Source of the DNA: Aerococcus sp. Group 1
GTDB lineage: Bacteria; Bacillota; Bacilli; Lactobacillales; Aerococcaceae
NCBI RefSeq assembly: GCF_000193205.1
Contig: NC_015278.1
Span: forward strand, 620,001 to 684,000
Length of the DNA: 64,000 bases
Direction: 5' to 3'
The notes under the pieces: generated by a model
Told to the model about the DNA's origin: nothing
The model's input: the letters and a program-made list of their open reading frames with translations, nothing else
Database searches by the model: none
Shown here: one piece after another, positions 36,205 to 45,246 of the stretch
How the letters are laid out: each line of letters opens with the position of its first letter
Position numbering within the stretch: position 1 is the stretch's first letter
Position numbers and translations under genes: made by a program

Positions 36205-36591
36205 TTATTCGCCTTCTTTATCGGCCGTTTCATCACTATCTGTTTCCCCATTTAAGAGAGCAGAATTATCCACATCGGCCTGTAATTGGGCGACTTGTTC
36301 TTGGATACGATTCATTTGGGGGACGGCGGTGCGTTGGAAGTCACGGATTGCTAGTTGAATGTCGTCCCGGGCTGAGCCAAGGGTCTGCATGCCTTGATTA
36401 GCCAAATCGCTAATGGCTACTTGGGTTTCAGCTAAGGACCCCGTAAGATCGGTAGCTGCGCCTGATAAACGTTTACTATAATCTTTTAGAATGCGGCGGT
36501 TGGTTTCGCCAGAATGGGGCGTTTTCAAGAGGGCATAAGAACCCGCAAGGAGGGCGCCCAAGCCCAAACCTTTTAAAAATGCTTTTAACAT
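36205..36591 (-). CDS. YtxH-domain protein (YhaH-like)
   Basis: A 128-residue protein with one N-terminal hydrophobic helix rich in small residues (FLKGLGLGALLAGSYALLKTP) followed by a helical, coiled-coil-like segment (QVAISDLANQGMQTLGSARD) and an acidic tail. This is the usual make-up of YtxH/YhaH envelope-associated proteins, whose role is unknown. It lies 3 nt downstream of hit, so they are one transcript, matching the yhaH-hit neighbourhood in Bacillus. Confidence 0.7.
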   Translation of the reverse strand: MLKAFLKGLGLGALLAGSYALLKTPHSGETNRRILKDYSKRLSGAATDLTGSLAETQVAISDLANQGMQTLGSARDDIQLAIRDFQRTAVPQMNRIQEQVAQLQADVDNSALLNGETDSDETADKEGE

Positions 36592-36594
36592 CGA

Positions 36595-37023
36595 CTACAC
36601 CTCAATATTTTCGTTAATGGTTTTAGCAATTTTGGCTAAGTCTTCATCACTATAATTGTCACCGTTATTGGTAAATTTGACAGCAAAACCTTCCTCTTTT
36701 TGGTAGCGAGGAATGATGTGAATGTGAGAATGGAAGACCGATTGATAGGCAATTTCACCGTTGTTATTTAAGATGTTAATTCCTTCTACGTCTGGGAAGG
36801 CCTTCTTAATGGCTTCGACAATAATAGGAATCCGTCTAAAAATCGCTCCAGCATCCTTGACATCGTAGTCAAAGATATCTTTCAGATGTTTTTTTGGAAC
36901 GAGTAGGGTGTGCCCCTTGGTAACTTGAGAATTATCTAAGAAAGCAGTGACTACTTCGTCTTCATAGACTAGATTAGTGGGGATTTCCCGGTTTGCGATT
37001 TTACAGAAAATGCAATCTTCCAT
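36595..37023 (-). CDS. hit: HIT-family nucleotide hydrolase
   Basis: A 142-residue histidine-triad protein. The active site HSHIHIIPRY (residues about 98-107) has the HxHxH pattern; the N-terminal DCIFCKIANREIPTN contains the CxxC zinc motif of many HIT proteins. Such enzymes hydrolyse purine nucleotide phosphoramidates. Start 37023 follows GAGAGG. Divergent from ecsA, as in Bacillus. Confidence 0.92.
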   Translation of the reverse strand: MEDCIFCKIANREIPTNLVYEDEVVTAFLDNSQVTKGHTLLVPKKHLKDIFDYDVKDAGAIFRRIPIIVEAIKKAFPDVEGINILNNNGEIAYQSVFHSHIHIIPRYQKEEGFAVKFTNNGDNYSDEDLAKIAKTINENIEV

Positions 37024-37207
37024 GATATATCGTCCTCTCTAATTGACTTATTCATTTAGCTTAAGTTTATCACAAGCCTAGGTAAGTCACAATTTTTCTA
37101 CGCGGATTTTTTCGGCCGCCCCTGATCGAAAAAATTCTGGATATTTGCTAAACTAGGTGTAAAATGAGGTCTTAAGATTAGATTATCAATAGCAAAGGAA
37201 TTGAAAG

Positions 37208-37948
37208 ATGACACTATCTGTAGAACATTTAAGTGGGGGTTATAGTAATTATACGGTCCTCCACGATTTAAATTTTTCCGTTCAAGCTGGTGAAATTGTT
37301 GGATTGATTGGCTTGAATGGGGCTGGCAAATCAACCACTATTAAGCATATTTTAGGTCTGCTCAAGCCGAGTGCGGGGGAGATATTGGTGAATGGCCATT
37401 CACTGGCTGAGGATAACCAGGCCTACCGTCAAGCCCTTAGCTATATCCCCGAACAACCGATCCTCTATCCAGAGCTCACTTTACGCGAGCATATCCAAGT
37501 CATCGCCTTGGCCTACCATATTGACCCAGACCAAGCCATGGCTAATGCCGAGCCGCTCTTAGAACGTTTTCGTTTAACCGAACGATTGGACTGGTTACCC
37601 ATCCATTTTTCTAAGGGCATGAAGCAAAAGGTCATGATTGTTTGTGCTATGTTAGTGGATACCATGCTATACATTATTGATGAACCCTTTGTCGGTTTAG
37701 ATCCACTGGGAATTGATGACTTTACTCAATTATTACTGAAGAAACGCCAAGCCGGGGCAGCAATTTTAATGTCAACCCATATCCTCTCCAGCGCTGAGCA
37801 CTACTGTGACCGCTTTATCTTTCTCCATGAGGGACAAATTAAAGCCCAAGGGACTTTGCTGGAGATCCGTCAGCGCTTCAATAAGGCAGACGCCAGCTTG
37901 GATGAACTCTATGTTGACTTAGTAAGAGGGCAGAGCCATGACCTTTAA
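37208..37948 (+). CDS. ecsA: ABC transporter ATPase EcsA
   Basis: A 246-residue ATPase: Walker A GLNGAGKSTT (about residue 39), signature-like HFSKGMKQKVMIVCAM, Walker B MLYIIDEPFVGLD, and MSTHILSSAEHYCDRF. The degenerate LSGGQ (FSKGM) is usual for EcsA. Ecs transporters affect protein secretion and processing. The gene overlaps ecsB by 11 nt, so both are translated together. Divergence from hit repeats the Bacillus order. Confidence 0.9.
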   Translation: MTLSVEHLSGGYSNYTVLHDLNFSVQAGEIVGLIGLNGAGKSTTIKHILGLLKPSAGEILVNGHSLAEDNQAYRQALSYIPEQPILYPELTLREHIQVIALAYHIDPDQAMANAEPLLERFRLTERLDWLPIHFSKGMKQKVMIVCAMLVDTMLYIIDEPFVGLDPLGIDDFTQLLLKKRQAGAAILMSTHILSSAEHYCDRFIFLHEGQIKAQGTLLEIRQRFNKADASLDELYVDLVRGQSHDL

Positions 37949-39173
37949 AGAGCTCTATCCCAAACGCCGTCTAAGTCAGCAAAAACGAATTTTCCGTTAT
38001 TTTAAATATATTTTTAATGACCACTTTATTTTAGCTCTGGCCTTTATTTTAGCGGCCTTAGCCTTTCAATATAGCCAGTGGCTAAAGACTTTAACGACTT
38101 TTAACCCGCTTTACCAATGGATCTGGCTAGTCATTGCCACGGCCTTAGTGATGGGGATAGGACAGATAGCTAGCTTCATTCAAAAGGCGGATACGGTCTT
38201 TTTACTGGCTCGGGAAAGGAACTTTAAAGCTTACTTTAGCCAGGCCCTAGCCTATAGCTTACTTCTGCCGACGGGGATCTATGCCTTATTTGTGGGGGTA
38301 TCTTATCCCTTCTTACTGATTCACCAAGGCTTGTCAGGGGGCCAGGTCTTTGCCATCTTTGTGGTAATGGTCGGCTTGAAGGCTCTCCAGTTACGGTCAG
38401 TTTTGGAAAAATTTCATTTTTACAGTCCCAGCAAAAGTAGGCTCTTGATGGTTTTGATTGCAGCTTATAGCTTTTGTCAGTTGTATTTTGCTGTACGTGG
38501 AAAGATCTTTTTGGCCCTGGCTTTTGTTTTTGTGATGATTGTCATCTATTATCTGACCAGTAAAAACTGGCAGGGTGAAAAGCAATGGGATTGGTTAAAG
38601 ATTGCAAGTGAGGAAAGCCAACGCCAAGAAAGGGTTAACCAGGTTTTGAGCCTGTTTGTGGATGTACCTACGGTTCAAAGGGCGGTTAAGCGGCGGAAAT
38701 GTTTAGATCCACTGCTTATGTCCAGCAATAACAATCCCTACTATTTCCTCTACCAAAGGGCCTTTTTTCGGAGTCAAGATTATTTCAATTTATGGTTCAG
38801 ACTCACTGTCCTAGCGACTCTCTTGGTTTATTTCTTACCTAGTCACCCGCTGACCTACTGCTTAGGACTTTTAATGCTTTATGCCAGTCATTTTCAAATT
38901 TTACCGCTCTATCGTCGCTATTATAAGCATCCCTTAATGAAAATCTACCCCCTAGACCAGGGGCAAGCTTTACCTGCTTTTCGTCGCTTTTTATACCTGC
39001 CGATAGGCTTGCAGACGGCTTTGCTTACGATGACTTTCCTAATGAGCAAATCCTGGCAAGACAGTGTGATTTTCTTGATTTTAGCGGGATTAATGACTAT
39101 CCTTTTCACCCGGGTCTATTTACCCCGTCGCCTACGAGGAAAAAATCGTCTCTTGGAAAAATTACATAGATAA
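37938..39173 (+). CDS. ecsB: ABC transporter permease EcsB
   Basis: A 411-residue membrane protein with about eight predicted spans in hydrophobic blocks (around residues 30-50, 58-80, 105-150, 165-210, 290-320 and 350-395) and a basic loop in the middle (VQRAVKRRKCLDPL). Length, hydropathy and coupling to EcsA identify EcsB. The substrate is not known in any species with certainty. The start overlaps the ecsA end. Confidence 0.85.
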   Translation: MTFKELYPKRRLSQQKRIFRYFKYIFNDHFILALAFILAALAFQYSQWLKTLTTFNPLYQWIWLVIATALVMGIGQIASFIQKADTVFLLARERNFKAYFSQALAYSLLLPTGIYALFVGVSYPFLLIHQGLSGGQVFAIFVVMVGLKALQLRSVLEKFHFYSPSKSRLLMVLIAAYSFCQLYFAVRGKIFLALAFVFVMIVIYYLTSKNWQGEKQWDWLKIASEESQRQERVNQVLSLFVDVPTVQRAVKRRKCLDPLLMSSNNNPYYFLYQRAFFRSQDYFNLWFRLTVLATLLVYFLPSHPLTYCLGLLMLYASHFQILPLYRRYYKHPLMKIYPLDQGQALPAFRRFLYLPIGLQTALLTMTFLMSKSWQDSVIFLILAGLMTILFTRVYLPRRLRGKNRLLEKLHR

Positions 39174-39250
39174 TTATTGACGATCCTCTAATTTCTGACT
39201 AAAATAAGAGATACTGTTTAAATATAATCGGGAGAAAGGGAGGAGAAGTT

Positions 39251-40084
39251 ATGGAGTTCCAATTCGATAAAGAATGGACCTTGCACCCAATAGGTGGCGA
39301 TACTGGCCAAGCTTTTATGGGAACACATAATCAAGAGCGGATATTTCTGAAGCGAAATTCTTCTCCTTTTTTAGCTGCCTTGTCCATGGAGGGGATTACC
39401 CCCCGCTTGATCTGGACCAAAAGAACTGCTAGCGGTGACGTTTACTCCGCTCAAGAATGGCTTTATGGACACACCCTGTCAGCCCAAGAAATCCAGCAAG
39501 GCATCGTGACTAAGTTAATGTCACGCTACCACCACTCTGACAATCTCTATAATATGTTGGTGAAGATTGGTGGAAAAACCTATAAACCTGAAGATTTCTT
39601 ACACGAATTTGAAAACAATCTTAGTGAGGATCTGGACTCCCTAACCTATATTAATAGTGTTAAGGATTACCTCTATGACACCTTGTCTTTTGTGCAAAAC
39701 GCCCGGCGCACTGTTTGCCATAGCGATCTCAACCGCCGTAATTTTATTTTGTCAGAAGACCATCGCTTATACTTGGTAGACTGGGAGAAGGTCTGCATTG
39801 CTGACCCCATTTTTGACATTACCCAGCTCTTAGTCCAATACATTCCCTTGGAAGATTGGGACCACTGGTTCGACCTTTATAACTTACATGTCAGTGAAGA
39901 AACCTATTTGCGGATTGAATGGTATTCTTTAATGAACTTACTCTTTTTAATTAAGGCCGACTACCAGAAAAAACGTATTTATCACATCAATGATAGTATT
40001 TTATTACTCAGACACATTTATGAAAACCGTTATTTTAAAAGCAGCAATCAAGAGAAACCCATCACTTCCTGGACAATTGACTAG
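39251..40084 (+). CDS. Phosphotransferase-family protein (YtmP-like)
   Basis: A 277-residue soluble protein with the aminoglycoside/choline kinase fold. The catalytic loop VCHSDLNRRNFIL (HxDxxxxN) and the metal motif LYLVDWEKV (DxE) are intact. The N-terminal part (GGDTGQAFMGTHNQERIFLKR) looks like a diverged phosphate-anchor. It lies ahead of trmB exactly as ytmP in Bacillus. Related enzymes phosphorylate choline, thiamine or similar alcohols; the substrate here is unknown. A terminator separates it from trmB. Confidence 0.82.
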   Translation: MEFQFDKEWTLHPIGGDTGQAFMGTHNQERIFLKRNSSPFLAALSMEGITPRLIWTKRTASGDVYSAQEWLYGHTLSAQEIQQGIVTKLMSRYHHSDNLYNMLVKIGGKTYKPEDFLHEFENNLSEDLDSLTYINSVKDYLYDTLSFVQNARRTVCHSDLNRRNFILSEDHRLYLVDWEKVCIADPIFDITQLLVQYIPLEDWDHWFDLYNLHVSEETYLRIEWYSLMNLLFLIKADYQKKRIYHINDSILLLRHIYENRYFKSSNQEKPITSWTID

Positions 40085-40131
40085 GAAAATTATCGGCTAC
40101 TGAAAACCAGCTTTTAAGATACTTGTTAATT

Positions 40132-40164
40132 AAAAAGGTTGTGGCAAGGGTCACAACCTTTTTC
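40132..40164 (+). terminator. Terminator between the ytmP-like gene and trmB
   Basis: AAAAAGGTTGTG pairs with CACAACCTTTTT around GCAAGGGT. Confidence 0.9.
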
Positions 40165-40196
40165 TAAGTAAGCTAAGATTATTAAGGAGGAAAATG

Positions 40197-40844
40197 ATGC
40201 GTGTACGTCACAAACCCTGGGCAAAAGACCTGATCGCCCAACACCCTGAATGGGTGATTACTGACCCTTACGACAAAAAAGGCCACTGGCATGAAATATT
40301 TGTCAATGATCATCCTATCCATGTGGAAGTGGGTACCGGAAAGGGCCAATTTCTGATTGAAATGGCTAAGACTTATCCTGAGATTAATTTTATCGGCATT
40401 GAAATGATTTCTGATGTCTTAGTCATGGCTCTACAGAAAGCCATGGAGACTGAATTAAGCAACCTGCGTTTTATCCGCGGAGATGGTAACCATGTTAGCG
40501 ACATGTTTGTCCAAGATGAAGTTAGTGAAATTTACTTAAACTTTTCCGATCCTTGGCCCAAAAAACGCCATGCTAAACGCCGCTTGACCCATGAGAACTT
40601 TCTCAAGCAATACCAGCATATCTTAAAGCCAGACGGCCACTTGATTTTCAAGACGGATAACCAAGGACTTTTTGAGTACTCCTTAACCTCGCTCTCCCAT
40701 TACGGAATGGTCTTAGATGATGTATCTTTGGACCTCCACAATAGTGGGGTAACAGATAATATCATGACCGAGTATGAGGCCAAGTTCTCTCAAAAAGGGC
40801 AGCGTATTTACTGCTTAATTGCTCATTTTAGAGTTGAGGGATAG
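40197..40844 (+). CDS. trmB: tRNA (guanine-N7-)-methyltransferase
   Basis: A 215-residue Rossmann methyltransferase that forms m7G46 in tRNA. SAM site VEVGTGKGQFLIEMA (about residue 41), FIGIEMISDVLVMAL, and the family signature YLNFSDPWPKKRHAKRRLTH are all present. Of two adjacent ATG codons (40194, 40197) the second is better placed from GGAGG and gives the usual MRVRHKPWA start. An internal C-terminal terminator hairpin follows the gene. Confidence 0.95.
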   Translation: MRVRHKPWAKDLIAQHPEWVITDPYDKKGHWHEIFVNDHPIHVEVGTGKGQFLIEMAKTYPEINFIGIEMISDVLVMALQKAMETELSNLRFIRGDGNHVSDMFVQDEVSEIYLNFSDPWPKKRHAKRRLTHENFLKQYQHILKPDGHLIFKTDNQGLFEYSLTSLSHYGMVLDDVSLDLHNSGVTDNIMTEYEAKFSQKGQRIYCLIAHFRVEG

Positions 40845-40867
40845 AGAAATAAATCCTATTGATAAAA

Positions 40868-40922
40868 AGAAAAACCAAGCGGGTAGTCTCTTCACTTTGA
40901 GCACTTCCGGCTTGGTTTTTCT
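40868..40922. terminator. Bidirectional terminator after trmB
   Basis: AAAAACCAAGC (40870) pairs with GCTTGGTTTTT (40910); the loop holds GTGCTCAAAGTGAAG-like bases. It serves trmB and the convergent small membrane protein gene. Confidence 0.85.
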
Positions 40923-40935
40923 TAAGCATGATGAA

Positions 40936-41322
40936 TTAGTCAATAGCAAAAATATCAACAATATTCCCTGTGATTGCGTCGGCATAGAATTCATATTGAA
41001 CGACCTTATTATTTTCTAAACGGGAGATACCGCCGTAGTAGAGCTTTTGTTCTTGGCCAAAACGGTTAACATGGACCGGTTGGAGTTCAATCCAAGAGCC
41101 CTCGATGTCACCGTCTTTTTTAAAGTGGTCCTTAACGGCTTCTAAAACTTCCATGCCGTCTTTAGCCTTATGAGCTTGGACTTGGTCATAAATCAAAGCC
41201 GCAGCAACGCCACCAATGACTACACCGCAAGCAAAGAGGCTGCCGGCCAGGGCATAGCTTTGTTTTTGCTCATTAGGGAAAACGCTATTTTTTAATTGAT
41301 TAATTAATGCTTTTTTTACCAT
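40936..41322 (-). CDS. Small membrane protein with PepSY-like C-terminal domain
   Basis: A 128-residue protein with one N-terminal membrane helix (about 22-45, ALAGSLFACGVVIGGVAAAL) and an extracellular C-terminal part ending VQYEFYADAITGNIVDIFAID, which resembles the strand pair of PepSY-type domains. Function unknown; related small proteins next to trmB are common in Lactobacillales. ATG 41322 is chosen over an in-frame TTG (41334) that directly abuts the AGGAG site, although the spacing to 41322 is long. Confidence 0.6.
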   Translation of the reverse strand: MVKKALINQLKNSVFPNEQKQSYALAGSLFACGVVIGGVAAALIYDQVQAHKAKDGMEVLEAVKDHFKKDGDIEGSWIELQPVHVNRFGQEQKLYYGGISRLENNKVVQYEFYADAITGNIVDIFAID

Positions 41323-41549
41323 AGTGAATGTCAATCTCCTTTGTTTATTGGATAAAGCACAATATTTCTTTTAATTATAACACGCTCAAGCTTTTCTTGC
41401 AGGAATCTAGGGAGAGGGGTATATTTTGGAATTAGGCTTGAATTGCCTTTTTAACGGTTTCAGTTTATAATTTACACGATACTTTGTAAAGATTTAATGA
41501 CTTGCTCAATGATATAAATCGGGCAGGCAATATAAAGGAGAAGTTAATT

Positions 41550-42176
41550 ATGTGGCTTAGTTTCTACAATCCTCGAGGAGTAGGCGATGTGTTGATGCTG
41601 ACGTCAGCAGATCTTCCTCGTGAACTAATAGAAACTGAAACGTTGTCCGATGTGACACGTATTTATAACAAGGAAAATAAAGAAACCATTGGTTATAATA
41701 TCAATAATATTTCGACTTATATGGAAATAAAGGGGACAGGACACGTTCTCTTAGAAGACGCTCAAATTGAGCAAATTAACCAATTATTCTATGAACAAGG
41801 TTTTGAAACCATCAAAATCTCAAACGAACCCCGAATTGTGGTAGGAAAGGTACTGGAGTGTGTCGATCATGAAAATTCTGACCACCTACATGTTACCCAA
41901 ACCCAAGTGGGCCCGGCAGGCGTCCAACAAATTGTTTGTGGGGCAAGTAATATTGACCAAGGACAGACCGTAGTCGTTGCTCTGAGTGGGGCAGTCATGC
42001 CCAATGGACAGATTATCTGGCCGGGAGAATTGCGCGGGGTGAAAAGTAATGGCATGATTTGTTCCGCCTATGAATTAGGTCTAGATCCTGACCATGAACG
42101 TCAAGGCATCTTAGTGCTTGACGATGAATTGACCCCAGGGACTCCTTTTGAGTCAATCAAAGAGCAATTGAATTAA
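41550..42176 (+). CDS. ytpR: YtpR-family tRNA-binding-domain protein
   Basis: A 208-residue protein. An N-terminal DUF4479-type domain (MWLSFYNPRGVGDVLML) is followed by an EMAP/tRNA-binding OB domain (about 97-200): VGKVLECVDHENSDHLHVTQ, VVALSGAVMPNG, GVKSNGMICSAYELGL. This is the YtpR layout, also seen at the N-terminus of PheT. Start 41550 is preferred to an in-frame TTG at 41502 because AAAGGAG lies eight bases ahead. It is located, as in Bacillus, upstream of murC. Role probably RNA binding, not proven. Confidence 0.9.
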   Translation: MWLSFYNPRGVGDVLMLTSADLPRELIETETLSDVTRIYNKENKETIGYNINNISTYMEIKGTGHVLLEDAQIEQINQLFYEQGFETIKISNEPRIVVGKVLECVDHENSDHLHVTQTQVGPAGVQQIVCGASNIDQGQTVVVALSGAVMPNGQIIWPGELRGVKSNGMICSAYELGLDPDHERQGILVLDDELTPGTPFESIKEQLN

Positions 42177-42230
42177 AGGAGTCATTGACAGGTTCACTGA
42201 AATATTTTATCAAGAAAGGAATGAGAGGAT

Positions 42231-42947
42231 ATGGCCTTTGTCCCTTTTTATCGTAAAGAGAATACGCAGCGGATTAAGCCTAAGCACTCTGTCCTTGATT
42301 TCCCTAACTATCTAAGCCGTGACTATAGCAATTACCAGGAAAATATTGACCAGCGCTTAGGCAAAGAAGCCCCGGTCAGCTTCCATATTGACGATGATCA
42401 GATGGTAATTAATAGCTCACCTTATCAAGCTAACCGAGCCTCTGTTCGTCCTAATCGTTCAGAGGCTATGCGGCGTCGCAAAGAAATTAATGACCAGCGG
42501 CAAAATAGTCCCTACCACTACAAGCAAAACTCCATTCGTGAGGATAAAAGAGAAAAGCAGGCTCGCTTACGTCGTGAAATTAAAGAGTTTCAAATGTACC
42601 AGAGTAAAAAGCCCTTTAAACCGACTGAGTTGCCCTCAACCTGGTTGAATAGCCAGTCCAGCAACTCTGCTCAAGACAAAGGGACAAAAGCAGAACTGCC
42701 TTCTCAAAGCCCAAGTAGGGAAACGGCGTCGCCAAGGACTAGCCAAAAACGCGATTCGGCTTCTACAAATCAGCCTAACTCGAACAAAAGCAAAGCAAGA
42801 CCTAAGAAGCATTTAAACCGGGGTTTACAGTCAATTATGGCTGAGGAAAGGCCCCTCAAGGGGAATTCTTTTCTAGGACAAGATGATGGCCTAGCTAAGG
42901 ACCAACCCCCTTTCAAAAAGCATCAAGATGGAAACGGAGACAAATAA
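42231..42947 (+). CDS. Basic, disordered hypothetical protein between ytpR and murC
   Basis: A 238-residue protein without recognisable domain. It is rich in Arg, Lys, Gln, Ser and Pro with low hydrophobicity: RSEAMRRRKEINDQRQ, KREKQARLRREIKEFQMYQ, then a Ser/Thr/Asn-rich stretch and a KSKARPKKHLNRG box. PFKPTELPSTW recalls the short PF-P-E-PSP motif in linker regions of FtsK/SpoIIIE-like SftA (YtpS). In Bacillus sftA occupies exactly this slot, but here no ATPase domain follows. It could be a remnant or a lineage-specific DNA- or wall-linked adaptor. It ends 3 nt before murC and is probably co-transcribed. Confidence 0.55.
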   Translation: MAFVPFYRKENTQRIKPKHSVLDFPNYLSRDYSNYQENIDQRLGKEAPVSFHIDDDQMVINSSPYQANRASVRPNRSEAMRRRKEINDQRQNSPYHYKQNSIREDKREKQARLRREIKEFQMYQSKKPFKPTELPSTWLNSQSSNSAQDKGTKAELPSQSPSRETASPRTSQKRDSASTNQPNSNKSKARPKKHLNRGLQSIMAEERPLKGNSFLGQDDGLAKDQPPFKKHQDGNGDK

Positions 42948-42950
42948 GAC

Positions 42951-44309
42951 ATGGATAAAGAATTGACCTATCATTTTACCGGAATCAAAGGCACAGGCAT
43001 GAGTGCTCTCGCACGCGTTCTTAAAGGAGCTGGCTACCAGGTCCAGGGTTCTGATGTCACTGATCATTTCTTTACTGAGGAAGGGCTGAAGGAAGCGGGC
43101 ATTACCGTTTTACCTTTTGATCCTGATAATATCCATGAAGGGATGACGGTGATTTGTGGGAACGCCTTTAAGGATGACCACCCTGAAGTTGTTCGGGCAA
43201 AGGAATTAGGCCTGACCGTTATCCGCTACCATTATTTCCTAGGTGAACTCATTAAGAAATATACTAGTGTTGCTATCACCGGTTCCCACGGAAAAACTTC
43301 AACCACCGGTCTCATGTCCCATGTTCTAGGTAGCTTAAAAACGACCTCCTATCTGATTGGAGACGGAACCGGTAAAGGGGTGGAAGACGGCGAATACTTT
43401 GTTTTAGAAGCCGACGAATACCGGGAACATTTCTTAGCTTATGAACCTGATTATGCCATCTTTACGAATATCGACTTCGACCATCCCGATTTTTACCATA
43501 ATATTGAAGAAGTCTTTGCTGCTAACCGAAAATTTGCCCACCAAGTTAAGAATAAAGTGATTGCCTATGGAGACGATCCTTACTTACAAAAATTGAAGGA
43601 TGAGGTTGACGTTTGGTATTACGGCATTGACAATGATGATTTTGATATTGTAGCCAAGGATATCGTTCGTAACACCAAGGGCTCACACTTTGATGTCTGG
43701 GTCCAAGGCAAGCATTATGGCAACTTTTCTATCCATACCTTTGGCCAACACAGCATCTTGAATAGCCTGGCAGTGATTGGTTTCTGTTATTTAGAAGGTT
43801 TTGACCCAGAGGATGTCCAAGAAGCCTTGACCAGCTTTAAGGGCGTGAAACGTCGCTTTAATGAGCGTTTTGTTGAAGATATGGTGATTGTTGATGACTA
43901 TGCCCACCATCCTTCAGAAATCAAAGCGACCATTGATGCCGCCCGCCAACAATATCCAGATAAAGCTGTGATTAGTGTCTTCCAACCTCATACCTATTCG
44001 CGGACCCTGGCTCTACTGGACCAATTTGCTGAGGCTTTAGATAAGTCCGATGCGGCCTTTGTTTGTGATATTTTTGCTTCAGCACGGGAAACCGACCACC
44101 ACCAAGTATCCAGCCAAGATGTTCTGGATCGTTTAACGGTTCCGCATGCGGCTCTTGATCTGGGCGATATGACCTCATTACTCGCCTATAAAGATGCGGT
44201 TATTCTCTTTATGGGGGCTGGTGATGTTCCTAAATATGCTAAGGCCTATGAAGCCGCCTTGTTAGAAAATGGGCACACAGATAAGGAGTTGTCAGATGAT
44301 GACCATTAA
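42951..44309 (+). CDS. murC: UDP-N-acetylmuramate--L-alanine ligase
   Basis: A 452-residue cytoplasmic Mur ligase that adds the first amino acid of the peptidoglycan stem peptide. N-terminal substrate domain YHFTGIKGTGMSALARVL, ATP loop ITGSHGKTSTTGLMS (about residue 107), VLEADEYREHF, and C-terminal DDYAHHPSEIKATI with the Mur ligase signature. Normal length. It overlaps galU by 14 nt, which implies coupled translation. Confidence 0.95.
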   Translation: MDKELTYHFTGIKGTGMSALARVLKGAGYQVQGSDVTDHFFTEEGLKEAGITVLPFDPDNIHEGMTVICGNAFKDDHPEVVRAKELGLTVIRYHYFLGELIKKYTSVAITGSHGKTSTTGLMSHVLGSLKTTSYLIGDGTGKGVEDGEYFVLEADEYREHFLAYEPDYAIFTNIDFDHPDFYHNIEEVFAANRKFAHQVKNKVIAYGDDPYLQKLKDEVDVWYYGIDNDDFDIVAKDIVRNTKGSHFDVWVQGKHYGNFSIHTFGQHSILNSLAVIGFCYLEGFDPEDVQEALTSFKGVKRRFNERFVEDMVIVDDYAHHPSEIKATIDAARQQYPDKAVISVFQPHTYSRTLALLDQFAEALDKSDAAFVCDIFASARETDHHQVSSQDVLDRLTVPHAALDLGDMTSLLAYKDAVILFMGAGDVPKYAKAYEAALLENGHTDKELSDDDH

Positions 44310-45186
44310 GAAGGCAGTAATCCCGGCAGCAGGTTTGGGGACACGTTTTCTTCCCATTACTAAAGCCACTGCTAAAGAAATGCTTCCTTTGATGGATAAG
44401 CCAGTCATTCAATTTATTGTTGAAGAAGTGCTGGCTAGTGGGATTGAAGAAATTCTCATTGTTACTGGGCGTAACAAGCGCTCTATCGAAGACCATTTCG
44501 ACTCTAATTACGAATTAGAGCAAAACCTTACTGAAAAGGGTAAGGAAGACTTATTGGAAATGGTCCAATCCAGCACCTTACATAATATCCAGTTCAAACG
44601 CCAACACTATCCTAAAGGTCTTGGCGACGCCATCCTACAAGCTAAGTCCTTTGTGGGAGATGAACCTTTTCTGTTAACCCTGGGGGACAATATTATGGTT
44701 TCTGATAAGCCCGCTTCTAAGCAGGTCATGGAAATTGCTGACCGTTACCAAGCAACAGCAATCTTAACCCAAGCAGTCTCCAACCAGGAAGCTAAGCATT
44801 ATGGGATTGTTGATGAAGCCAGTGCGCGGTCGGGGGATGTCTATGATATAAGCGGTCTAGTGGAGAAACCTACAGACCCCGATTATGACCCCGCTATGGC
44901 TATCTGCGGTCGTTATGTTTTAACGCCTGATATTTTTTCAGCGATTGAAGCGGTTGGCGTTAACCCGCAATCTGGTGAAATTGAACTCACCGATGCTTTA
45001 AATTTACTGGCTAAGGACCATCCCGTTTTATCCACCCACTTCCATGGCCAATGGTATGAAGTGGGGGAACCCCTAGGACTTATTGAGGCAAGCATCCAAT
45101 ATGCCTTACATCACGGAGAAACCAGCCAAGGCCTCAATGATTATTTAAAGCAAGAAGTCATACCCCGCCCAAAAGCGGAAAAATAA
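44296..45186 (+). CDS. galU: UTP--glucose-1-phosphate uridylyltransferase
   Basis: A 296-residue nucleotidyltransferase that makes UDP-glucose for glycolipids and polysaccharides. The motif KAVIPAAGLGTRFLPITKAT at the N-terminus, MLPLMDKPVIQFIVEE, LTLGDNIMVSD and GIVDEASARSGDVYDISGLVEKP are family hallmarks. Start 44296 has AAGGAG seven bases upstream inside the murC end; ATG 44299 is a possible alternative. UDP-glucose could serve the GT8 enzyme encoded 10 kb away. A terminator follows. Confidence 0.95.
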   Translation: MMTIKKAVIPAAGLGTRFLPITKATAKEMLPLMDKPVIQFIVEEVLASGIEEILIVTGRNKRSIEDHFDSNYELEQNLTEKGKEDLLEMVQSSTLHNIQFKRQHYPKGLGDAILQAKSFVGDEPFLLTLGDNIMVSDKPASKQVMEIADRYQATAILTQAVSNQEAKHYGIVDEASARSGDVYDISGLVEKPTDPDYDPAMAICGRYVLTPDIFSAIEAVGVNPQSGEIELTDALNLLAKDHPVLSTHFHGQWYEVGEPLGLIEASIQYALHHGETSQGLNDYLKQEVIPRPKAEK

Positions 45187-45194
45187 AGTCATCT

Positions 45195-45227
45195 AGTCTC
45201 CTTCAACTAGCTGAGGGAGACTTTTTC
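45195..45227 (+). terminator. Terminator after galU
   Basis: AGTCTCC (45195) pairs with GGAGACT (45216), followed by TTTTT. The T-run overlaps the leader of the next gene. Confidence 0.8.
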
Positions 45228-45246
45228 ATTGGAGGAGAGCAGATTT

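Noticed and set aside
44239..44496. Minus-strand open frame across the murC/galU junction
   Set aside because: It overlaps two well-supported genes, lacks a ribosome site and has no recognisable protein features.
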